A stretch of 64,000 bases of DNA. Origin: Metridium senile (Eukaryota > Cnidaria > Anthozoa > Actiniaria > Metridiidae). The notes beneath the pieces were generated by a model. That model was not told the origin of the DNA, ran no database searches, and saw nothing but the letters and a program-made list of their open reading frames with translations. Positions within the stretch are counted from its first letter, which is position 1; each line of letters begins with the position of its first letter. Below are positions 30,900 through 42,130 of the stretch, in pieces. The translations under genes and the position numbers were made by a program. Location of the stretch: contig OX459097.1 in assembly GCA_949775045.1 (NCBI GenBank), positions 11,330,764 through 11,394,763 on the forward strand, written 5' to 3'.

Positions 30900-31757
30900 A
30901 TGAAGTATACTGACAAAGTTCTTCAATTATATTTCTTAATTTGAAATATTTTATGAACTTTTGCAGTTTAAAGTATTACTTTTGGTTTTCTTAAATCGCG
31001 AAAAGGTTTTCACTTACGAGGATCTTCCAGTCATTCCTTTTTCACTCTTTGATTTATATGTTTTCATTTCCAATATATATAGAAGAACTGAACAAAACCT
31101 ATTTATATATTTTGACGTTGATTGAAAAATAAATTGCATAGCAGCAGCGTGAGCTCGCTAAATGACATAACAGCTGGTATCAAATTAGGTGATTAATTTC
31201 TAATCAATGTTAAAAACTAAGTAAAGAGCAATGTAATAATTATCTGCATGAATCCTGATTGACGTGTATATAAGCGTATTTTTTGAAGAAACAGATAAAC
31301 GGAATTGATTGTTGTAGTCAGGATTCATGATTTTTACTAAAGAATTAGGTTGTCTCTGACTAAATTTGATGATATTTAATAGGCGTTTCGGTTAAGTCTT
31401 TAGCCTGGACTTCATCAGTAAGCACTTAATGACTGGTCCCGAGGGAAACAGTTAGTTTTGTTTCCCAAGAATCCCAATGTTTCCCGAGGCTCCGGCCGAA
31501 TAGGATATTTAACAATTAGGCCCGCAGCCCGAATGGTCTACGAGTCAATAGCCCACGAGGCCGAGTCTTCTTTTTCAGGCTATTGTGGTATCGGTGTTTT
31601 GATATATTTAGTTGCGGTACTTGCCCATTTTTTTGTGCTGTATTGCGGTATCCAGAACCCCCTTACGCCCCCCCCCCCCCCCCCCATATAGAAGTAAGTA
31701 GGCCAGCTGCAGCTAGTGCTTCATCTGACGTACTGATATGATTTACCAAGAAACTTG
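30900..31757. other. Upstream region of receptor copy 1, duplicated elsewhere
   Basis: 30891-31010 is shared with the upstream of copy 2 (about 40545-40700), including TTCTTAATTTRAAATATTTT and ATCGCGAAAAG or ACCGCGAAAAG. 31111-31255 (CAGCAGCGTGAGCT, ATAACAG, TTAGGTGATTAA) recurs near 41040-41130 and inverted at 33425-33535. ACATTTCG-type motif CGTTTCGGTTAAGTC is at 31385. A poly(C) run lies at 31668. Confidence 0.55.
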
Positions 31758-31759
31758 TA

Positions 31760-32770
31760 CAGTGTGTGTGTGCAAATCCGGACAGTGTGCAAATCCGGAC
31801 ACTTTGGCATTTAAGCGTTAAAAAAGAGATCGAATTTGTTTACAAATGAAAACAACATTATAGAATAAAGCATTTGTATGTTTTCTATTGTTTTAGAAGT
31901 TTTTGTGACAATCGAGATATTTTCAGCTAGGAAAAAGAGCGATTTTTCATGGCATGTGAATATGCAAATTTGCAATAAGTCTTTGAATTACATGTTAAAC
32001 TTAAAATGGTGATTATTCTGCAGATTCAAATGATAACGCCAAAATATTTAGTACGTTTTCAATTGCAAACAATGTTTTATCTTGTGTGAAAAGAAGAGCT
32101 TTTAATAGTTTAAAATAAGTGTAGGAGACGGTTATAGAAATACTACTAAAATCCACTAAGGTATGTGCAATTCCGGACGATAAAATAAACAAGATTAGCA
32201 ATCACCCGTAACTTTGAATTGTAGGTTAAAATGTCGCTTAAAAATATACAATTCAACTGCAGGTTGATTTTGCAAACAAAATTTATCTTTTGGATAGTTT
32301 AATCACCGTGCACTATATATTTATAGGACATTTATATTCATTTGCAGAATCCAGCGCACGAGGGCAATTACTCGTGTGTGAAATACTTTAGTGCTCAAAC
32401 GTATTAATCAAGCAACGTAATTCATGATTTAATTAACACAATTTTATGCTTTAATCTCACATTTGACTGTGGAAATAGAAAATCTATCATAAGCATTCGA
32501 AAATTATGAAATAACTTTAAAGAATTGATTAAACAGAACCTACTTTAATAGTGCCGGCTTTGCACACAACTGTCCGGAATTGCAGCACTCAAACTACTTT
32601 ACAAATATATCCATAACATTTTTAAAAATCACTAAAATTGACCAATATTTTATACAAATCTTTATCAGATGTTACCTCATCTCCAGGGAAAATGTATTTC
32701 CTAAACAATGCGTTTAACGAATGATATGGCAATTTATTTTAAAACCGTCCGGAATTGCACACACATACTG
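31760..32770. mobile_element. Tc1/mariner-like non-autonomous element, CAGTGTGTGTGTGCAAATCC ends
   Basis: TA on both sides; left end CAGTGTGTGTGTGCAAATCC, right end inverted CAGTATGTGTGTGCAATTCC, each followed by GGAC. GTGCAAATCCGGAC is repeated directly at the left end, and GTGCAATTCCGGACG recurs internally near 32165 and inverted near 32573. No transposase frame. TA duplication and CAGT termini support the superfamily. Confidence 0.7.
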
Positions 32771-33095
32771 TACATTTACATTGCGCATTTTTAATTGAAC
32801 CTGCAAAATATCTCGATAGAATATCACGTTTCAGTAATTAGTTTGATCTTCTAATAACTTTGGCGCCAGTGGCAATGTACGTACGCGTAAGGAAGTCTTA
32901 AGAATAAATGAGTACAGAAACAATGCATACATACACCTAATTACAAGAATGTTGGCACATGAAATAAGAACATAAGTAATTTAGTAAGAAAGGAATAACA
33001 AAAGGAAGAGTTCAGCTTGAGTGATCTTCTTTTGTCTTTAAATTAATTCCTTTCCCACTAAATTACAAAAGTCAGGACAACGCTCTTGCAATTGT
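32771..33095. other. Intergenic stretch, no gene seen
   Basis: AT-rich, contains GGCGCCAGTGGCAATGTACG; nothing assignable. Confidence 0.35.
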
Positions 33096-33418
33096 CCTAT
33101 TTCACTATGACGTCACATCAAAACATTCTATTGTTCTAACGCTAGGGATCATGGTCGCCAGTGGGGGACAGATTCATAACAACAATACGAGAATACACAA
33201 TAAAATTGCATTTACAAGACGGATGAGAAAGAAATGACAACAAAACGTCATAAATATGAAAGTATAAACATAGACACATAACATACATAAAAATTAGATA
33301 ATTTGAAGCTCAATTTTCAAAGAGAAAGAAGATTTAGTTGAAATTACCATTGTTTTCGGCGATTCTATCCCCCACTAAAACACATCGTGACGTTATAATG
33401 AAATAGGGTGTATATGAA
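33096..33418. mobile_element. MITE with CCTATTTCACTATGACGTCA ends
   Basis: Left CCTATTTCACTATGACGTCA, right TGACGTTATAATGAAATAGG; AGTGGGGGACAG is mirrored by ATCCCCCACT. Non-coding interior. Confidence 0.6.
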
Positions 33419-33835
33419 ACGCTGATAATTTGTCTACCTCGTTCCTATTAATCACCTATATATTTAATACCTGTTATGTCATTTAGCGAACTCACGCTGT
33501 TGCCGTGCAATTTATTTTTCAATCAATTTCAAAATACTAATATCTTATTAACCGAGCGTGAGGGTCGTACGGGAAGTTATGGACCGAGTTTTCCCCCCAC
33601 TGTCTTATGGCCAGAGCGCGTAGCGCGAGGGCCATAAAAAGTGGAAGAAAGCGAGGTTCCATAATTTCCAGTACGGCCCGAACAAGCGAGGTTAATAAGA
33701 TATTTATTATATAGCAATTTTAGTGAAAAATTTATAATAAATATATAGCAATTTTAGGGGGAAAATTTATTATAAAGAATAAATAGGAAACATACAGCCC
33801 GCTTATTGACCAATAAGATCGTGCGTTATATCTTT

Positions 33836-34185
33836 GCTATATAATAAAGTGCATTATCATATGACCCGTATTTTGCCCGGCGCGCGCTCTTAAGAAAACC
33901 TTCGGAAAAAAGTCACGTGATGGGGTCCGTACGGCTTTTTTCACCTGGTCCGTACAAACACGTACGGACCAGCTACTCGAAACATCACAACAAAAATGGC
34001 GCACGCTGAGCAAAATACGGGTCATATGATAAAAAACTTATTGACTGAGTTAGGTCGGGCCGTACGGGAAAATATTTGGCTCTTGGTCATTTGTACGGAC
34101 CTCACTGCGCTCGTTCCGTACGTCATGACCGCGAGCCAAATATTTTCCCGTACGGCCCTCCCACTCAGTCAATAATACTTAATTG
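33836..34185. repeat. GTCCGTACGG-rich element, copy 2 (inverted)
   Basis: GCGCGCTCTTAAGAAAACCT, CACGTGATGGGGTCCGTACG, TCATATGATAAAAAACTTAT, GTCGGGCCGTACGGGAAAAT; inverse order relative to 28590-28870. The two copies enclose receptor copy 1. A further fragment with GGGTCGTACGGGAAG and TACGGCCCGAACAAGCG is at 33545-33700. Confidence 0.65.
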
Positions 34186-35435
34186 CTGCGAGCGAAGCGA
34201 GTAGCGACACTAATTTCGACGGTATCCCTTTGTACTTGTGGACGAGCGTTCCTGGGCTATATATAGTGAGAAACATCTCGATTTTTGGACCGGCTGGCGA
34301 TGATTTCCGAACATGTAATACGTTAGGTCAGCAACTTTCGCCATTAAAGTACCTAATTTATATACTATAGACCAGAGACTATTCTGTGGGAAATTCCTAA
34401 GCCGAAGAAGATATAAATAAGTCAACTTCTCGAACGAGTTATGGCCAGTCACACAGCAACGCTTGCAATATGGAATTTCAGTGTGATTGCAAACTGATTA
34501 CGTTAACATATTCGATCGCATTCGAGATTTGATCACGCTAATCCACGAGCGCTAATCACATGTAAGTTAATATTACTAAAAACATACAACTTTGTACATT
34601 CTTGAATATAGCTAGGAAGATAATATAATTAATAAGTTGGCTTCTCGAGTGAGTTATTGACACTTATCAGTGTGATTTTAAACTGATTACATAAACATAT
34701 CACATTCGAGATCCACGAGCGCTAACTACATGTAATAAACTAAAAACATACAATTTCGTACATTCTTGAAAATAGGAAGATAAAAAGTCAGCTTTTCGAC
34801 AAGTTATTGAACATAATGCCTACATATCCACCTAATAGCCAGGATTGGGCTGCCTGTGGAATATTGTGTAAACAGATCGTTCCACGGAATAGTTTCATCA
34901 AATTATCCGAGTTTTTCGCACTGTAATAATCTCAAAATCAAACTTATTTATTGCTGGAAGTATTGATCAAGGTCACGAACGACTTTTAGTGACATTTCTA
35001 GAAGACAATGTTCTTTTACGAGTTTTTCAGCGCTGTTATGTGCTCAGAGTTTGTCAATGAAACTTTGGCCACCGTAGATCAGATCTTTATTACCGAAGGA
35101 AATTGACTTTATCTGGATGCTCTTGCAAGTAGAATCATCCCTGATACAGAGATGTTGTCCTTATACTATCTGTCGCAGTCTGAGTTAGTAAATAGGAAAA
35201 TTGAGTTATAATTCTTACATTTGTTTATTAAATTTTGCACAAAATAATCAGGTAAACAGTGGTATTGACTATTAGTGAACGTAAATAAAGACCCTGGCTT
35301 CTCCTTTGTTGAAAGTCGACTATACGAACGAGTTATGGCCAAGATTTGGCTGCTGCGCCTATGGAATATTATGTAAACAGCTCGCAGCATTTCACTTTTG
35401 ATAGAAATGGCTAGTATTACAATATTTGTTTTTAG
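34186..35435. repeat. Diverged tandem units with AGTTATTG / CTGATTACATAAACAT
   Basis: Blocks starting ...AGTCAACTTCTCGAACGAG (34422), ...TTGGCTTCTCGAGTGAG (34637) and ...GTCAGCTTTTCGACAAG (34787), each followed by GTTATTG or GTTATGG and partly by AAACTGATTACRTWAACATA. This is an old, degenerate repeat; no gene recognised. Confidence 0.45.
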
Positions 35436-36180
35436 TATAAATACGCAGGTGATTATAGAAAATCGCGCGCGCTGATTGGTTTGCTATCTCGGATTATCAG
35501 CCGATAATCACCTTTTCGGACAAAATGGCTGCCAGTAGTCGTTTTGTCACTGTTAGCGAAGATGAAATTGAAAACTTTAAAAAAAAATGCTGTCCCAAAA
35601 TCGACAAAAGAAGCGACTAAGTTTGGTGTCAAGCTATTTAAAGGTATCATAGTAAAATTTCAAGTTTTTTTTTTGTCATTATGCGAGAAAAAGTTTACAA
35701 TTTTTACGCGTAACGTTCGCTCTTTTAAAAAATAAAATATTTTCACTTTCAATGCTGTTTCCTTCTTTCTTTTTTGAAATAATCACTTTTGTATTTATAC
35801 TAAAGAAGCTACTAAAGAAGCTACAAAGTTTGGTGTCAAGCTATTTAAAGGTATCATAGTAAATGTTCACGTTGTTTTTTTGTCATTAAGCGAGACAATG
35901 CGAGCCGGACACTTTCGCGTGACGTTCGCGCTTTTGAAAAATAAAATATTTTCACTTTCAATGCTGTTTCCTTCTTTCTTTTTTGAAATAATCACCTTTG
36001 TATTTATACTAAAACGATTATTCACCTCAGGCGAAGTGATTATCGGTGAATATTTACCTCGAAGACTCGCCGCTCGGTAATCACTTCGCCTTCGGCGAAT
36101 AATTGTTAAATATTTGTTTATTTTCTCATATATATTAATTTTACAATTTATTAAGAAATATCAAGAAACAATTATGGTAG
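35436..36180. repeat. Dispersed AGGTGATTAT element with internal ~200-bp duplication
   Basis: AAATACGCAGGTGATTATAG, GCTGATTGGTTTGC, then two direct copies of a block with TTTGGTGTCAAGCTATTTAA, AGGTATCATAGTAAA, TTCACTTTCAATGCTGTTTC and AATAATCACYTTTGTATTTA (35615-35805 and 35825-36010). It ends with CACTTCGCCTTCGGCG. Relative at 3788-4225. Confidence 0.55.
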
Positions 36181-36360
36181 CTAAGATATTTACAATTTAT
36201 ACTTTTTTACTCAAATAATTAAATGAGACAGAGTACTAAATGAACATGTCTGTTAACGAGTTAGCCCCCAGCCTTTCTTAGTTTAGATAAATAACAGCAG
36301 ATGAAAGAAATAAACACACAACATTAGCACACATACACACACACACAGCTACGATACACA

Positions 36361-36460
36361 CAGTGGTGCCTCTATTAAGCGGTCACCCTCGGGACTTTCC
36401 AAAGTGGCCGCTTAATAGAGGTTGGCCGCTGAATAGAAGTATAGAATAGGTATAGTGTAT
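36361..36460. mobile_element. Fragment of the CAGTGGTACCTCTATTAA MITE family
   Basis: CAGTGGTGCCTCTATTAAGC, GGTCACCCTCGGGACTTTCC and GGCCGCTTAATAGAGG; the left margin is not TA, and the right end is missing. Nearly identical over this stretch to 60385-60475. Confidence 0.65.
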
Positions 36461-36512
36461 AATCCTTCTATTTCAGTCATTGTTATTAATAAGATATGGG
36501 AACGCAACTCCG

Positions 36513-37054
36513 ACAAAAATTTTCATCAGACAATTTTTCGCGTGGAAAAAAGGGTTTCAAATGTGAGAAAAAATATTTGTGGGATCCCTGTGGCACCTTC
36601 TGATGACGTCATGTTGCTCCCAACGATGGGAAATATATATGAATATAAATATCGTGCGAAAATGGTTCTGCCTTATCCTAATGTGCAACAATTCCCCGAA
36701 GAATGAATATAGGTTCTTGAAAAAAATACCTTTCGAAGTATTCCGAAGTAGATACTATTTTACCCACTTTTTTGAGATAAAATGATTAAATGACAAATGG
36801 AAATTACTCCAAACTTTTGTCTTTCAGTCGGTTTGAAATTTTCTTGTCCGAAAGTCTGGAGACTTTGGAAAGTTAAGCAAAGAACAAACGTTTTTATTTC
36901 ATTTTCTAATTTTACAGCGAAAAGAAAGCTTTCTTTGTGGATCGTTGGGAGCAACATGACGTCATCAGAAGGTGCCACAGGGATCCCCAAAATAGCTTTT
37001 CTCACATTTTAAACAGTTTTTTCAGCGCGAAAACTCGTCTGATGAAAATTTTTG
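36513..37054. mobile_element. Foldback MITE with ~130-bp arms
   Basis: CAAAAATTTTCATCAGAC at left mirrors GTCTGATGAAAATTTTTG at right. Inner arms include GGGATCCCTGTGGCACCTTC and TGATGACGTCATGTTGCTCC, with the inverse at 36941-36988. The matching short open frames on both strands are produced by the palindrome. Confidence 0.7.
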
Positions 37055-37144
37055 ATATATATTTGAAATCAGCATAATTGTTATCACCATATAAGTTCAA
37101 GTTCATTTTTGGTGGAGGATCCCTTTAACTAATACAATTTGTTT

Positions 37145-37420
37145 CACGGGTTAATGAAAACCACTGTATATGGGAAATGAAAACATAATAATAAGATATA
37201 GGGATTTATATAGCGCTTAAACTATATAATATTGAAAAGCGCTTTACATATATAGGATATAGAATATCTAGTTCACCGAGTCCGAAAATGACAAAGAAAC
37301 CGCAAACCGCCCAATTAATAAAAACCCGTAAAACCGCACCTACAAATGGAAATATTAAAAAAACCTGACTTCACCAAAAGTAACGTAAAACCGCAGAACC
37401 GCAAACCCTTACACCCCCCT
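37145..37420. other. Region between foldback MITE and receptor pseudogene
   Basis: Contains ATTTATATAGCGCTTAAACT with AAAGCGCTTTACATATATAG, a small inverted pair often found in repeat tails, and C-rich sequence. 37425-37550 is shared with the downstream flank of copy 1 (about 28985-29105), so the duplication includes 3' flank. Confidence 0.45.
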
Positions 37421-37546
37421 CCTAAATTTAGTGCTTGATATATGATTTTGAATTTCTTTACGTTGAGTTTATGTCAAATGTCATTAATAAGTTCATTTAC
37501 ATCGTCCGTAACTTTACTTTAAATTTGTTTCTGCTTTTGAAGCTAA

Positions 37547-40526
37547 TCAAACAGCGGTCGCCAAATTGTTTGTAGTATACAAGGTTTCTTTGTTCTTGGA
37601 TGACTGCAGCTTTGTTGCATAAGTGATTCGTTTGTCTTTGTTGTTCTTAGATGATTGATGTTTTCCTTCAATGAAATCTCTGTAGAGTTTTCTTGTTCGT
37701 TTGTTGAGGGCAAAAGCAACGGCGATGTACACGCCCTGCAAGCTGTTCAGCACTGCAAAGACGTATGTAAGGATTACAGAAAGCCAACCAAACGGTACAG
37801 CAAAACCAAACACCCAAGTGAAGCCCATCAATGATGCAATGCGCACGTACACACCAAATTGACGCTTCCTTTCTGATTGGTTGGCAATGAGGCTTGCTTG
37901 GTTGTGAGTATCTTTGATGGCCTTTACTGTCATGGAGAAGAAGACGATGTTGAAGACAATCGCCAGTCCAACAGGAATGCCAAAGAAATACAACTTCGCA
38001 TTGTTGTCAGTGATCCAGCATGCATCACGTGATCCGTATCCTATCAACACGGTATCTGATTGGTCGAGAGCTACACAGATGGCCACGTACACCAGTACAG
38101 AAAGCCATCCAACCGCCATATATCGTAAGCTATGCATTTGCCTTTTAGGTCTTGAGCATGCCAGTGATTGTGATCCTTTTGCAGTAAAAGCCCTCCAAGT
38201 ATCAAAGGCGATAATTGATGTCCACACGAAGGAAACTAGGTAAAAATAGTGAAGAAGGACAGCAATTAATGGCAGAACAACCTATAGGTTTGTCTTTTTG
38301 TTCATTCCAAATTAACCATAAGAGCTGTCCAAGAAGAATGGAAACACTGAGGTTCATGATGTTAATGCCTGGTGTTGTTCGTAGCTCAGAAAACAAGGAA
38401 TAGGTGACGAGGACAAAGACCAGTGCAATAATCGATATTGACATGAACACTAATGTCAAGATGGATAGGATATCAACCTCCTTTGTTGTTGGTAAATAGT
38501 TGGTCAGTATCTTCTCACAGACCAAAACACTATGGTTTTGCCAACCATATTCTGACCAATCATAGAGTTTATTGGTGGCATTCACCAATATAGATCTATT
38601 TTCCAGCACCTGGAACTCCTCTTCCCTCATAAATAGCCATCTCCCAGAACAGTTAATTGTCATTTCAGTCACACAAGCAAATTTAATTTTACGGTCTTGC
38701 CGAAATATCCCAGTCAGCTTTGACTCTGAACAGTTAAGGCATGGCTCATTTCATAAAATTCTATGCAATCGATTAAAAATTCCTATCTCTCATTGGTTTC
38801 AAGCAATACCAATTAAACTTACTCAGAAGTAACAGTTCACAAATGCGAGTACTTTGCAAATATCTGTTGCCATGGAAACGAAGTCACGTGATCACATGGA
38901 CGCCATCTTGAATTTTTTTAAACAAAGCTTTTGAAAAAATATTTAGATATACTCAAACTTCATGAAAATACGTGAGAATATGAATATTGGGAATGTACAT
39001 ATAGATCTAATTAGAAAAAGTGGAAAATATTTTTAGTACCCTTTTTAGAATATTTTTACGTTTTTCAAAAAAACTTTTTTTTTAATATTTCATTTCTTAA
39101 AACCAAAATCCATTTTTTCTAATTGGATATAAAGAGATATTGGCAATGTGAAGATACATGCGCATTTTTACGGTGTTTCTAGTTTGTTAAATATTTTTTC
39201 GCTAAACATTCAAAATGGCGGTCGTGTGATCACGTGACTTAGTTTCCATGGCAACATAAATATGTAAATTACTCATATCATTAAACTATTACTTCTGCCC
39301 AAGTTTGGTTGATGTACCTTGAAAGCAATGACGAATATGGATTTTTCAATTATTTTTTAGACCTGTTTGGGAGCCATGCCTTAACATTGCTGAGGAGGTC
39401 TGGTTCATTGGTCTGTTGTTTTTCGTTATGTTCAACCCATTCCCTTTATTCAAAATATGTACGTTGTATCCAATTTTCAGAGCAATTGAACCGAACTGAG
39501 CAAACAAAGTCACCTTGGCTGTGATTGGCTGGCTTCTTATCATCTTTGAATTGTAATACTTTGCCTGTTTTGTTAATGACGACTGCTGACTGGTCATTTT
39601 CAAACTCTACAGTACAGTTAAAGATGGGAATGTCTTTTAACGATTGACTTGATCCATTTGCTAGCAAATCATTCTAGAAGGTTCTGGGAAATTCTGGAAG
39701 CGAGATGTTTCTGGTGAAGCTGATACTATCGTTGACCAGCATCTTTCTGCTTGTTACCATTCTTGTGGCATTTTGTTTAGTGGTAGGTTTCTTTTTCAAT
39801 GCTAGGTCTTTAGATCGTGTCGTTGGTAAAGGGCGTATTGGCTGCAATGGTTTCAAATGTGCCGTACCCTTTATGTATTTTACATCAACAGATTTAGATA
39901 TGATTTTCGTGACTTTTAATTGTTTGGGTTGCTGAGTTTTAGGAGGCTTCGTTGTAGGTTTGGTTTTAAGTAATATAAAATGAAGTCCATTGAAATCTAC
40001 TTGTATATTTGATTGTAAAGATATTCCAGCAGCTTGTTTTACAATTGCCCGCTTTGCACGTTTCAGAGGCTTACTCTTTAGAGTGTCTGAAAATAAATAA
40101 ATTGTAAAATATAAAAAAAAAATAAAAATAACGCCAGACTTAAAGTTCCTTCATTCCCTAGCCTATGATCCGGGATTGTGTTGTTTTGAGAAAGACTGTT
40201 GATCATAATACACGTACAGTTTAGTTAATTCTTCGCGAGGCTAGAGACTCAGTCTTTCAACTAATCAATCAAGGGAGTCTCAATGGTTTGTATTCAGTTG
40301 AACTAGTACTGATGGAAAAATTCAAAACACGGAAAACATGTGTTGTTTGTCTTGTGTCTCTTAAAATGTATAACTTTAAGGTTTAGATTTAGAAATACTT
40401 ACCGTTGTTGTTTTTAAATGCTGTGTTAAAAGAGTTTCCTAAATTTGTACTTGAAGTGGCAGCCAATCCTTCACTTTCCATCCAAAGACACGTTTGAATA
40501 CAAAACAAGAACAGCAACAAGAACAT
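37547..40526 (-). pseudogene. Methuselah-like receptor copy 2, disrupted
   Basis: Exon 1 (40526-40403) encodes a signal peptide (MFLLLFLFCIQTCLW) and ends at GTAAGT; exon 2 starts at 40086 after TTTTCAG and carries the ectodomain and seven transmembrane helices of copy 1's paralogue. Lesions against copy 1 are: a TAG replacing CAG at 39674-39676; a 4-bp insertion (ACGT) at about 39461-39464; a 651-bp TTAA-flanked transposon at 38734-39384; and a net 4-bp insertion near 38264-38278 in TM3. The 7-bp duplication that breaks copy 1 is absent here. The last ~226 codons (from 38227) remain open. The copy keeps an intron that copy 1 has lost. The gene is dead as a full receptor; expression of fragments cannot be excluded. 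Confidence 0.85.
38734..39384. mobile_element. piggyBac-like MITE inserted in the receptor exon
   Basis: TTAA at both margins, ends TTAAGGCATGGCTC and GAGCCATGCCTTAA. Long imperfect subterminal inverted repeats continue inward, with TTGCCATGGAAACGAAGTCA and GTGATCAC mirrored near 39215-39262. The TTAA duplication is the piggyBac signature. No transposase. Copy 1 of the receptor lacks the insertion, which defines the empty site. Confidence 0.75.
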
Positions 40527-40742
40527 GGTCAAAATGAAAACCTTTACCGTACTTTATGAAGTTTTACTAATTAAGGTCTTCAATTACATTTCTTAATTTA
40601 AAATATTTTTGGAACCTTTGCATTTTAAATATTTTTCTTTTGGTCTTTGGTTAAACCGCGAAAAGTTCTTCCGTACGCGTTGCAGTTCGGAAGACCTTCA
40701 AGTCATTCCTTTTTTACCCTTTGAACATTATATGCGTTCATA

Positions 40743-41002
40743 TACACCAATTTCAATTAACGTTGTCCATCTGGAATGGTTAATCTGAGACCGATAGGAA
40801 TTGTGGGAGTTCATTAAATTCCAAATACATTGTTTTAATCACACTTGAATGGTGCTGAATTGCAGATAACAGTATTTTAGAAGTAAACATTAATATTCGA
40901 GCGTGATTATAATAGTGCATTTGCAGTTTAACGAGCTCCCACAATTCCTATCGGTCTCAGATCAACCATTCCAGATGGACAACGTTAATTGAAATAGGTG
41001 TA
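40743..41002. mobile_element. MITE, TACACCWATTTCAATTAACG ends
   Basis: TACACCAATTTCAATTAACG at left, CGTTAATTGAAATAGGTGTA at right; the arms continue for about 90 bp through CCATCTGGAATGGTT and GGAATTGTGGGAG. Best preserved copy of the family seen at 5036-5295. It interrupts the region upstream of receptor copy 2. Confidence 0.7.
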
Positions 41003-42130
41003 TACAGGAGAGCTAAGCAACAGCTGTTTGTATTTAGAGGTTTATTGAAATATGAATGGCATGGCAGCAGCGTGAGCTATAGCTATATGAATAACAGGAA
41101 TACAATAGGTGATTAAGACTAAATTACCAGTTGTTCATTTTTATCCTTTCATTGCTCATTTACTCTCTTTCGGTTTCTTAGACCAGCTTGCCTCCAGTAC
41201 CTCAATTACAGCTGGAAACTCAATTATTTTTTATCCTTTTAGTTTTTTTAAACTAATTCACGTTTACACCTAGTTCAAAGAAGACTGTCATCGCGAAAGG
41301 CGATAGGAGCACAACACTAATAAGCGAGGTCTTTATAGATTGCGAACAGTCCCTTCTTTTCCCTCCAGATTCCGAGGAAAACGAGAGATGAGCATTTAAA
41401 TAAAACACGCCGGACGAGCGGGGATTGAATCTCCGCTCGCTCGTTTTACTGATTTTAAATCAAATAATTAAAAATGTCGTTATTTACATAAAGCGTAATG
41501 ACCTTGGTTCATCGAAATTTTTTTCCACCCCCCTTGAAAAATCCTGTATCCGCCCCTGCTACATCTCAACCCGGAGGCTCGAGATTTTCTTAGGCCTTTT
41601 TTCGTGTTCTCCCAACATCCCGCGTGGTTTATTACACCGATAAACCACGGAAATCGCTCGTTTATTGCTTCATTTTGGATCTTGGAATGGCCTATTCCCT
41701 ATCTCCGCTTGCGCATCGAATATGAGAAAGCGTATCAAAGATACCGTATGAACCTTGAAAGCAATGCCATTACCATATATGGTATTGTAGGTGAAAAGTA
41801 ACAAAAGACTTTGATTAGCGCGCGAGATTTTTTTCTTTTTTTTTAACAGGTTGAGATTGGTTGTTTGAGACTGCTGATATGAAAGTGTACAGGTACGTAC
41901 GTGGTAAGAATTTAGGTTGGGCTTCCTGTGTCCTTCAAAGCGAGGCTGTCTAACTCAAAATGGCGTCCGAATTCAAATTTTCGTGTTGCGGAGAGACATT
42001 GTTTACAATGTTTTCCCCTTAACAACTGGCATTCAACTACTCTATTTCAGGAAAATAAGTTTACAATGAGAAATAAGGCATATATGTTTGTGTAACAAGC
42101 TTTTTAGACTTGTGAAAAAGGCGATAAATT
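41003..42130. other. Upstream region of the RPxSA-motif gene, with repeat fragments
   Basis: 41040-41130 repeats the receptor-upstream block. 41545-41558 holds a GGATCC-type MITE end, and 41570-41672 is nearly identical to the right half of the foldback at 54010-54196. CAAAATGGCGTCCG near 41957 resembles a YY1 site, often found at animal promoters. The promoter of the downstream gene is probably between 41680 and 42130. Confidence 0.45.

Noticed and set aside
32013..32201. Transposase remnant in the Tc1-like element
   Set aside because: No DDE/D or helix-turn-helix pattern could be seen in the 62-codon frame.
36455..37012. Small genes on both strands with matching GIPVAPSDDVMLL peptide
   Set aside because: The same peptide from both arms of a foldback MITE.
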